Of a stretch of 5,190 bases of DNA, positions 1 through 5,190 are shown piece after piece. The notes below the pieces were generated by a model. That model saw nothing but the letters and a program-made list of their open reading frames with translations, was not told the DNA's origin and searched no databases. The translations under genes and the position numbers were made by a program. This DNA is from an uncultured Bacilli bacterium. GTDB taxonomy: Bacteria > Bacillota_I > Bacilli_A > RF39 > UBA660. Positions within the stretch are counted from its first letter, which is position 1; each line of letters begins with the position of its first letter. The DNA is taken from positions 8,009 to 13,198 of the forward strand of contig CAQRXS010000026.1 in assembly GCA_948874605.1 (NCBI GenBank). The letters run 5' to 3'.

Positions 1-55
1 TTTCAATTGATTCTTCAAATTCTTTTATTTCTACTTTTGGTATATCTTTTTTTAT
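1..55. repeat. Exact 55-bp direct repeat, copy touching the left edge
   Basis: Bases 1-55 are identical to bases 1195-1249. The first difference is at 56 (t) versus 1250 (c), after which the two copies diverge sharply. The offset is 1194 bp, exactly 398 codons, so both copies are read in the same frame and encode the KKDIPKVEIKEFEESIE segment at the A/B junction. Because this copy begins at base 1, its true length to the left is unknown. Confidence 0.95.
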
Positions 56-2125
56 TTGAATTTCTACTGTATTATTTTCTGTTACTTCCAATTCTTTTTG
101 GTTACTTAATTGGATTTTCTCTATTATAATTTGATGTTTTCCGGCAGTATTCAATCCTTCAACTTTTACGAAATATTTTCCATCTTTTTTTTCAACTTCA
201 TAACTTTTACCATTAATTACTGCTTTTTCTAGTTCAAAAATACTTAAGTTAGTACTTACAAAATTTATGTCAATTTTTTCATTTTTTTCATAAACTTCTT
301 TGCTAGCCATTACATCTTTTACTATTAAATCATAATCATAAAGCATTTGTAATGAATAAGTTGCTACTATTTCATCTTCTGTTTTATTTTCGTTTTCACT
401 TAAAGTATTTGTATCTCTATCATAAGTCATCATTACTTCTAATCGATACTCTTTTGCATTTTCTAAATTTAATTCTAAATGATTCTTTCCAACTTTGATT
501 GTTTCTTCTTTTATACTATTGTCTTCCAACTTCGTTACTATTACTTTTCCACTTTCAAAGCTTTGATCTATGTCTTCGATTTCAAATTCAATGATACTTA
601 TACCTTTTTCTTCTTGATCTTGTTGCTTATAATTTTTGATATTTGGTTTTGATTTTAATATTTCTATTTTTGCTTCATTCGAAACACTTACTTCTTCTGC
701 TTCTACTTTAACTTTTGTTGCAAGGTATTTTTTTACTCCTGCTTCTTTTGGTAGTTTTATTTCTACTTCATAGTTTCCTTCGTCATTTTTGTTTACTATG
801 TAATCTTCTTCATTGATTGTTATTTTTTCAATGTTTTCTTGATTTGTTTCGATTTCATAGATTATTTTTAATATTTCTTCTTTTTCATAATACGTTTTTT
901 CTGTTCTACTATTAATGATTTTTGCTTTGGCTTTTGCTTTTATTTCACTTTCATAGAATAGTTTTTCTGCTTCTGTTCCTTCACTTCTTACATAAGAACC
1001 AACAATTTGAATTTTATATTTACTACTCATTGTTGTTTGTAATGTTTTTGTGATTTCTGTTTGATTTTCTAATTCTTCTTTTGTTAATTCTACTTGTGAT
1101 ATTTCTTGGTTCTTTTCATCTAATAATACGATTTTCAAAGTTTGAAGTGCCTTTTCAGCATCCTGAAGAGATAATTTTACATCAAGTGCTCCTTTTTCAA
1201 TTGATTCTTCAAATTCTTTTATTTCTACTTTTGGTATATCTTTTTTTATCTTAAGTTTTACGATTTGATTTACTTCAAAAACTTTACCATTTTCTAGAAT
1301 GACTTCTTCTATTTTTAATTCTTTTTCACCAAAAGAATCTAATCCAGGAATTGAAACTATTCCATCTTTCATTTCATAACTTTTGCCATTTATTTTTACA
1401 TTAGATGGGTTATGAATTGTATTGTTTGTGCTTTGAATCATTAAATCAAAAACTTCATTTTTTTCAAATATATTTTGTTCAACGCCATTTTTTAATAGTT
1501 TTGTTTCTGAAATATGAAACTCATAATCAATATTAAATTGAAACTCTTTCGTTAGATATAATGTTGTATGATGATCTTCATCATTTATTAATTTATCACT
1601 ATCAAGATTAGCATCAATAATAAAGTTTGCCTCATATGAATTATATTCTTCTACTGGTATTTCAATTGTATTTTGACCTTTTTGTATTTCTTTTTCTACT
1701 AGAATTTCGTTATTCGTACTATTTCTTACCTCAAGGAAGGCATTTGTTATACTATCGTCTTTATCTAGAAGTTCAAAAAATATTGTAACTTTCGCATTAT
1801 TAATATCTTCTCTTATATAATAGTTTGTAATAGAAGGACTTTCTTTTAAAACATCTACTTGAATCTTTTTTTGAATTTTTATTTCTTTTCCATTATCTAA
1901 AATTATTTTATCTAAAGAATAATTCTTTATTCCAAAATTATTCCCTGTTTTTAAAGTAATAGTATAAGAATTATCGATAAATTCTGGTATATACATTTCA
2001 TTATTTATTATGACTTTTTCAATGGAAGCTCCATAATTTGTAGTTGCTTCAAAACTGAAAGTAATTTCTTCGTTTTTCTGTGGATATCGGTTATTTACTT
2101 GTAAATTTGAAACCTCTACTTTATA
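2..2125 (-). repeat. Protein-level tandem repeat array, about 200-residue two-part units (four visible, last partial)
   Basis: Residues 374-573, 574-770, 771-970 and 971-1081 of the surface protein are units made of an A part and a B part. The A part carries a Y/F-xKNEEI-like stretch, then an INGKSYE/INNEMY-like strand, then ILxNGKE, and ends in a strand followed by Pro (P470, P671, P867, P1069; spacing 201, 196 and 202). The B part carries FE-xxDxD near its start and, in units 1 and 3, an acidic YDRDTN/DANLDSD segment. Units 2 and 4 resemble each other more (NGKSYE, KKDIPKVEIKEFEES), which suggests a higher-order unit of 398 residues. Fold is inferred to be Ig-like or another beta-sandwich from strand alternation; no family name is claimed. 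The array continues past the left edge. Confidence 0.85.
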
Positions 2126-3244
2126 TTCTAATTTTCTTTCTAATTTTTGAACTAAAAGAGTTAAATCCGTTACAGTAATTTTGTCATCACAATTGATATC
2201 AGCATTTTCTAGGAATTTATCTTTTAACTCTGTTAAATGAATTAAATGTTCCTCCAGCAAACTTAAATCTTGATAGTCGATTGCCTTATCTCCATTTAAT
2301 TCACCTTTCTGCGTTACATCATAAAGTGCTGCATAAGTTGTTCCTATAAATTGAATCGTAATTAGTCCTAATACTAGGATAAATAAATGATTTTTATATT
2401 TACCCTCTTGGTCTTTATTTTTTCTCCAGAATAAATACAATATTAAAAAAGCTAATTCAATTATTATAATAAGGAATAAAATCATGTAATTTACTGATGT
2501 TTTTTCAGCTTCTTCTATTGAAGAAGTAATACTTTCATTCTCTTCTTTTTCGGAATTGTTATCTTTTGTTTGATCTTTTGATTCATTAGTATTGCTTGAA
2601 TTATTATCCGTTGTTTGATCTTTCGTTTCTGTATCACTTGGATTATTTTCATTATTACCTTCTGTTTCATTCATACTGTCATTATTATTTGTTTCGCTAT
2701 CAATTACTGTTCCTGACTGACTTTCATTCCCTTGATTGTTTTCATTATTAGAAGGTACATTAGTGTTAGAAATAATTATTTTAATACTTTCATCTACAAC
2801 ATTTAAATCTTTTTTTCCTTCAGATGTAACTATATTTGTAAATTTTATCTCAGTTATACTGGCCTTTACACCTTTTTTGACACGAAAAGTAATGTGTGCC
2901 ACTTCTACGTCCTCTTTAGCACCCATTTTGTTTATTGCTACGAATTCCTGACTCTTTGGATTATATTTTAGTTTTTCCCACTTATTTAAACATCCAAAAT
3001 CTTCTTCTGTTAATTTTTCAAAGATATTTTTATCATATTCTATTTTCGCTTTATAGGCATTTATACCTTTACCAATATCTTCAAAGTTATCTAATTTTAA
3101 TATAATTTCTAATTTTTCTTGTTCCTTCACACTTAAAGTGTTCGTTGATATTGAAGCATTAATATTCGTTTTGGCATTTATTGTACTAATTGGAATTAAT
3201 ATGTTCATTAGTACAACAATAATAAGAATTAAAGCTTTTTTCAT
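2..3244 (-). CDS. Giant surface protein: cohesin-like domain, membrane hairpin, dockerin-like domain, repeat array (3' end outside window)
   Basis: The frame is open for 1081 codons from the ATG at 3244 to the left edge, so the C-terminus is missing. Residues 1-24 form a signal peptide (MKK, hydrophobic core, INA before Lys25). Residues about 25-160 resemble a cohesin-type beta-sandwich (IEYD near 69, ITFRVKKG near 118, then a typical final strand pattern). Residues 161-250 are an Asn/Glu/Ser/Thr/Asp linker. Two hydrophobic segments at about 253-273 and 287-301 flank a Lys/Arg-rich loop (274-286), predicting an extracellular N-terminus, a cytoplasmic loop and an extracellular C-terminal part. 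Residues 312-367 look like a type I dockerin: the second loop is D349-x-N351-x-D353...D360, and the first starts with Glu315 (N317, D319, D326). From residue 374 onward come alternating beta-rich repeats of about 200 residues. Known cohesin-dockerin pairs assemble extracellular complexes. The role here (adhesion or scaffolding) is inferred. The start is supported by AAAGGGGGA six bases upstream and a good promoter. Confidence 0.95.
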   Translation of the reverse strand, partial: MKKALILIIVVLMNILIPISTINAKTNINASISTNTLSVKEQEKLEIILKLDNFEDIGKGINAYKAKIEYDKNIFEKLTEEDFGCLNKWEKLKYNPKSQEFVAINKMGAKEDVEVAHITFRVKKGVKASITEIKFTNIVTSEGKKDLNVVDESIKIIISNTNVPSNNENNQGNESQSGTVIDSETNNNDSMNETEGNNENNPSDTETKDQTTDNNSSNTNESKDQTKDNNSEKEENESITSSIEEAEKTSVNYMILFLIIIIELAFLILYLFWRKNKDQEGKYKNHLFILVLGLITIQFIGTTYAALYDVTQKGELNGDKAIDYQDLSLLEEHLIHLTELKDKFLENADINCDDKITVTDLTLLVQKLERKLEYKVEVSNLQVNNRYPQKNEEITFSFEATTNYGASIEKVIINNEMYIPEFIDNSYTITLKTGNNFGIKNYSLDKIILDNGKEIKIQKKIQVDVLKESPSITNYYIREDINNAKVTIFFELLDKDDSITNAFLEVRNSTNNEILVEKEIQKGQNTIEIPVEEYNSYEANFIIDANLDSDKLINDEDHHTTLYLTKEFQFNIDYEFHISETKLLKNGVEQNIFEKNEVFDLMIQSTNNTIHNPSNVKINGKSYEMKDGIVSIPGLDSFGEKELKIEEVILENGKVFEVNQIVKLKIKKDIPKVEIKEFEESIEKGALDVKLSLQDAEKALQTLKIVLLDEKNQEISQVELTKEELENQTEITKTLQTTMSSKYKIQIVGSYVRSEGTEAEKLFYESEIKAKAKAKIINSRTEKTYYEKEEILKIIYEIETNQENIEKITINEEDYIVNKNDEGNYEVEIKLPKEAGVKKYLATKVKVEAEEVSVSNEAKIEILKSKPNIKNYKQQDQEEKGISIIEFEIEDIDQSFESGKVIVTKLEDNSIKEETIKVGKNHLELNLENAKEYRLEVMMTYDRDTNTLSENENKTEDEIVATYSLQMLYDYDLIVKDVMASKEVYEKNEKIDINFVSTNLSIFELEKAVINGKSYEVEKKDGKYFVKVEGLNTAGKHQIIIEKIQLSNQKELEVTENNTVEIQIKKDIPKVEIKEFEESIE
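1195..1249. repeat. Exact 55-bp direct repeat, internal copy
   Basis: This is the partner of bases 1-55, inside unit 2 of the surface-protein repeat array. The base before it (1194) lies in a t-run continuing the IEKGALD coding sequence. The flanking bases to the right (1250 onward, LK in place of IQ) differ from the first copy. Confidence 0.95.
2559..2625. repeat. Imperfect 22-bp direct repeat in the linker-coding region
   Basis: Bases 2559-2580 and 2604-2625 match at 19 of 22 positions. They encode two copies of a KDQTxDNNS peptide in the hydrophilic linker (residues near 208-216 and 223-231). This is typical of slippage-prone low-complexity linkers in surface proteins and has no other evident function. 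Confidence 0.7.
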
Positions 3245-3250
3245 TTTTTA

Positions 3251-3258
3251 TCCCCCTT
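3251..3258 (-). promoter_or_regulatory. Ribosome binding site of the giant surface protein
   Basis: On the minus strand the sequence is AAGGGGGA, six bases before the ATG at 3244. It pairs with the anti-Shine-Dalgarno with one G-U wobble (AAGGGGG for AAGGAGG). It fixes the start codon in this open frame. Confidence 0.85.
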
Positions 3259-3276
3259 TGAAAATTTCGATTCTAT

Positions 3277-3305
3277 ATTCTACCTAAAATTTCCTTCTTT
3301 GTCAA
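3277..3305 (-). promoter_or_regulatory. Sigma-A-type promoter of the giant surface protein
   Basis: On the minus strand, TTGACA (3305-3300) is followed by exactly 17 bases and then TAGAAT (3282-3277). The -35 box is a perfect consensus match and the -10 box differs by one base from TATAAT. Transcription would start near 3270, leaving a leader of roughly 25 bases that includes the ribosome binding site. The palindrome at 3301-3314 covers the -35 box, so regulation by occlusion is possible. Confidence 0.85.
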
Positions 3306-3314
3306 ATATTTGAC
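3301..3314. promoter_or_regulatory. Candidate operator: perfect 14-bp palindrome over the -35 box
   Basis: GTCAAATATTTGAC is a perfect inverted repeat with 7-bp arms and no spacer. It shares bases 3301-3305 with the -35 hexamer of the minus-strand promoter. A dimeric repressor bound here would compete with RNA polymerase. The palindrome could also be chance in AT-rich DNA, and no matching second copy was seen in the window. Confidence 0.4.
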
Positions 3315-3357
3315 GGACATGTTAAGTGAATTAATTTTTCATTATAAAAGCTTAACA

Positions 3358-3371
3358 GATTCATTTGAATC
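3358..3371. promoter_or_regulatory. Weak candidate operator: interrupted palindrome in the divergent intergenic region
   Basis: GATTCATTTGAATC has 6-bp complementary arms around two central t bases. It lies between the two divergent promoters, about 53 bp upstream of the minus-strand -35 box and about 105 bp upstream of the plus-strand one. Its position would suit a regulator of either gene, but chance occurrence is quite possible. The remainder of 3315-3457 shows no gene, terminator or RNA structure that I can recognise. Confidence 0.2.
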
Positions 3372-3475
3372 GATTTAATCATTTATTCAATTTCATTGCT
3401 TCTTTCATAAAAAACAACAAAAGCATACTAAGCTAGATCAGGCCATTTTCATAACTATTGACAAAACTTTTTTTA

Positions 3476-3504
3476 TTGACTTTTAAGTCCTAAGATATCA
3501 TAAT
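3476..3504 (+). promoter_or_regulatory. Sigma-A-type promoter of the metallopeptidase-like gene
   Basis: TTGACT (3476-3481) is followed by 17 bases and CATAAT (3499-3504). Transcription would start near 3511, giving a leader of about 20 bases with the ribosome binding site. A second -35-like TTGACA lies at 3458-3463, but only ttttaa stands at the right distance for its -10, so it is probably not the main one. Confidence 0.75.
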
Positions 3505-3514
3505 AATACTCAAA

Positions 3515-3522
3515 AAAAGGAG
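3515..3522 (+). promoter_or_regulatory. Ribosome binding site of the metallopeptidase-like gene
   Basis: AAAAGGAG ends nine bases before the ATG at 3532. It is a good Shine-Dalgarno match and supports that start. Confidence 0.85.
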
Positions 3523-3531
3523 TCTAGCCTT

Positions 3532-4596
3532 ATGCAATATAAATGGAATAAAAAAGATTTAGTTAATAAAAAAAATTATTTAGAGAGTCTTTTAAAAAAA
3601 GATTCTATTTCCAAAAATGAAAAAGAATGGATTCAACTTAATGCTGATTCTATTTCTGAAATGCTAACTTTATTTTCTCATACACCGCAGCGCCAAAAGA
3701 TGTTTCAGCCTCTACTTGCTCATAAAACTCACAAAGAATATGATCTTATACCCAATAATATTAAGAAATGGATTTGGAATTCTCAAACAGTTCTTGATAA
3801 TTGTAATTTTGATTTTCCTACACCAACTATTCCAACTCAAATTATTTCTAACGAAGAAATTGTCAATTTATCACAGGCTTTCTATCAATGGATTCCAAAT
3901 AAGAATTACTCTCAACTTATTGATTTTTACACCAACCCAAAGAATCACTTTCTTTGCATAAAAGAAAATTTTATTAGCAACTACTATGGTATTACCTTCC
4001 CTATTTATTTTCCAACGTATACTCCTTATATTTTAGTAAGTAAATCTTACACTGTTGAAGACTATATTACACTGAATCATGAACTATCGCATGCTATTTA
4101 TATGATTTCTTCTCCAAGAAAATCTATCGAAACCGCATTTTTAAATGAATTAGAAGGATTTGTATTTGACAAACTATCTTTACTTTATTTGCTAGAAAAA
4201 AAGATTGTTTCTGCAGAAATTGCTAAAAATATTGAAATTCTTAATTTTAAAAATGTAATTGAGTATTTGTTACAGTTTTATTTCATGTTTTATAAATTTC
4301 AAATACGTAATAGAAGAGATTTTGAAAATACTAATATTCAAACAATTTTTAAAAGAGTTAGCCTTCCAAAAAATCTAAATATTAGAAGTCTTACTACTGA
4401 TATTCTTTCTTTTCTGACTTTCTTAGACTTAGACTTTGATAATGATTTAGAACGCGCTTTCTACTACTTCGAATCGATAAAAAATAATCATAAAGAATTG
4501 CTTTTAAAAATTTTTCATCAAAATCATATTTCTTTTATGAATGATGGTTATCAAAATTTACAAAATTCTATGCAAAAACTACACTTAACAAAATGA
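3532..4596 (+). CDS. Putative zincin-type metallopeptidase (M3-oligopeptidase-like active site)
   Basis: This is a 354-residue protein with no signal peptide or membrane segment, so it is probably cytoplasmic. The zinc-binding motif is HELSH at residues 183-187 (Glu184 catalytic). A third ligand candidate is Glu206, exactly 18 residues after the motif (HExxH-x18-E, gluzincin spacing), with Glu208 as the alternative (25 after His183, as in M3 peptidases). The lead-in PYILVSKSYTVEDYITLNHE (residues 165-184) resembles the segment before the active site in M3 oligopeptidases, where a strand, a short Asp turn and a TLxHE helix follow one another. At 354 residues it is much shorter than typical M3 enzymes (about 550-700), with little helical N-terminal domain. 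It may be a compact member, a divergent family, or a specialised housekeeping peptidase. The substrate is unknown. It is a single-gene transcription unit, divergent from the surface protein and convergent with the gene downstream. Base composition is extremely AT-rich (8 G/C in the 60 bases from 3541). Confidence 0.93.
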   Translation: MQYKWNKKDLVNKKNYLESLLKKDSISKNEKEWIQLNADSISEMLTLFSHTPQRQKMFQPLLAHKTHKEYDLIPNNIKKWIWNSQTVLDNCNFDFPTPTIPTQIISNEEIVNLSQAFYQWIPNKNYSQLIDFYTNPKNHFLCIKENFISNYYGITFPIYFPTYTPYILVSKSYTVEDYITLNHELSHAIYMISSPRKSIETAFLNELEGFVFDKLSLLYLLEKKIVSAEIAKNIEILNFKNVIEYLLQFYFMFYKFQIRNRRDFENTNIQTIFKRVSLPKNLNIRSLTTDILSFLTFLDLDFDNDLERAFYYFESIKNNHKELLLKIFHQNHISFMNDGYQNLQNSMQKLHLTK

Positions 4597-4614
4597 GTGT
4601 AGTTTTGTTTATTT
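4575..4614 (+). terminator. Intrinsic terminator overlapping the stop codon of the metallopeptidase-like gene
   Basis: Bases 4575-4587 pair with 4594-4606 (13 bp with one G-U pair, loop of 6), followed by the T-rich tail GTTTATTTTT. The 5' arm lies in the last codons of the peptidase gene and the stop codon TGA (4594-4596) lies in the 3' arm. Read on the minus strand the same stem is followed only by a short T run that is itself part of the stem, so it may serve the convergent gene weakly as well. Confidence 0.8.
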
Positions 4615-5190
4615 TTATAAAGAAAATACGAAAGGATTTGAAGATGTACCGTTACCAGATATAATTTTTACTTCAGGTTTTAAATATATAGTAGGAAATG
4701 CATGCATATTTTCGTTAGAATTTGTCCATTTTTGTGAATAACCTCCAGTTTTATATAGACTCCAACCTTTTGCGATTCCAGATACTGTAAACATTGTCCA
4801 TTGATATCTAATATTTGAAGAAGTACGAAATTGGTTTACCCAACCACCAGAATACGCATAATCACTAGGCGCAAATAAGCCTACTTTTCCAGACCATGTC
4901 TTACCTGTTGCTTTCTCCGCTTCATAACAAGCAAGTCCGTCTCCTGGTATACCCCCTAAAGCTCCCACGTTCCATAATACTTCATCTATCATATTCTTGC
5001 TGTCTTCCTCTAAGTTATTGTAATCCGTAGTATTTAAAGCACTTCTTAAACCAGCGCTAGCCCAATTTGTACCTTTTCCACCATCCCAAGGGGATGTTCT
5101 ACTAGAAGTTCTTTGTAATTTTAACGATGTTTTTTGATTTCCCGATTGGTCTAATACATGATTCATAACACCTATAATTCGCCAAGATTG
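4615..5190 (-). CDS. C-terminal part of a probable cell-surface or pilin-like protein (5' end outside window)
   Basis: The frame is open to the right edge (191 residues visible, beginning QSWRIIGV), so the ATG at 5166 is probably an internal methionine: no ribosome binding site precedes it and the upstream codons continue the domain. Visible features are SWRIIGV, then a WDGGKGTNWASAGLRSALN segment, a central LWNVGALGG with LACYEAE, then WSGKVGLFAPSDYAYSGGW, and the end YLKPEVKIISGNGTSSNPF. This ordering (WRI, NW...LN, GKVGLxxPSDY, then xPTIYLKxxVKIxSGxGTxxNP) matches from memory a C-terminal domain common on prepilin-like and other secreted proteins of low-GC gut Firmicutes, related in style to DUF6273 or lectin-like folds. 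That is recognition, not a search. Function is unknown; surface display or carbohydrate contact is inferred. It has markedly higher G+C in its middle (28 of 60 bases at 4921-4980 and at 5041-5100). Confidence 0.88.
   Translation of the reverse strand, partial: QSWRIIGVMNHVLDQSGNQKTSLKLQRTSSRTSPWDGGKGTNWASAGLRSALNTTDYNNLEEDSKNMIDEVLWNVGALGGIPGDGLACYEAEKATGKTWSGKVGLFAPSDYAYSGGWVNQFRTSSNIRYQWTMFTVSGIAKGWSLYKTGGYSQKWTNSNENMHAFPTIYLKPEVKIISGNGTSSNPFVFSL

Noticed and set aside
1..1249. The 55-bp repeats as a CRISPR or insertion-sequence end
   Set aside because: There are only two copies 1194 bp apart, they are in frame within one coding region, and there are no spacers, inverted ends or transposase.
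2736..2951. Plus-strand open frame of 71 codons
   Set aside because: It lies wholly inside the well-supported minus-strand surface-protein gene (cohesin-like and linker region), has no ribosome binding site, and reflects the lack of stops opposite an AT-rich coding strand.
3458..3463. TTGACA as the main -35 box of the metallopeptidase-like gene
   Set aside because: At 17 bases downstream there is only ttttaa. The TTGACT at 3476 has a much better partner (CATAAT) at the ideal distance.
3716..3961. Plus-strand open frame of 81 codons in another frame
   Set aside because: It overlaps the metallopeptidase-like gene, which has a promoter, a ribosome binding site and a zinc motif. The shifted frame has none of these.
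5164..5166. ATG as the true start of the right-hand minus-strand gene
   Set aside because: The frame continues open to the window edge with SWRIIGV, which looks like part of the same domain, and no Shine-Dalgarno or signal peptide accompanies this ATG.

Overview
The window is very AT-rich and uses the standard stop codons (TGA ends the plus-strand gene). Promoters are of the sigma-A type (TTGACA/TTGACT, 17 bp, TAGAAT/CATAAT) and the ribosome binding sites are strong and purine-rich. Together with the Lys/Asn/Ile/Glu-rich proteins and the surface-protein domain types, this suggests a low-GC Firmicutes-like bacterium, perhaps an uncultured gut member of the Bacilli or Clostridia. That placement is inference from style; there is no marker gene here.

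There are three genes. Bases 2-3244 (minus) hold the 5' part of a giant surface-protein gene that runs off the left edge. I translated all 1081 visible codons and found no stop. The order is signal peptide, cohesin-like domain, Asn/Glu/Ser/Thr/Asp linker, a two-segment membrane hairpin, a dockerin-like EF-hand pair, then a repeat array with a period of about 200 residues. Bases 3245-3531 are a divergent intergenic region with a good promoter for each flanking gene and a perfect 14-bp palindrome overlapping the minus-strand -35 box. Bases 3532-4596 (plus) encode a 354-residue cytoplasmic zincin-type metallopeptidase-like protein (HELSH plus a downstream Glu). A hairpin with a T-rich tail overlaps its stop codon and probably terminates it. 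Bases 4615-5190 (minus, convergent) are the C-terminal part of a second probable cell-surface protein, which is open at the right edge.

The most interesting object is the giant protein. It places a cohesin-like and a dockerin-like module on one polypeptide, separated by a membrane hairpin whose second half looks like an internal signal peptide. It is followed by alternating repeats that include an exact 55-bp duplication 398 codons apart. One copy starts exactly at base 1, so the left edge may be an assembly break inside a longer repeat array. Nothing in the window shows a mobile element, CRISPR array, tRNA, rRNA or recognisable riboswitch. No functional link between the peptidase and the two surface proteins can be demonstrated from position alone.
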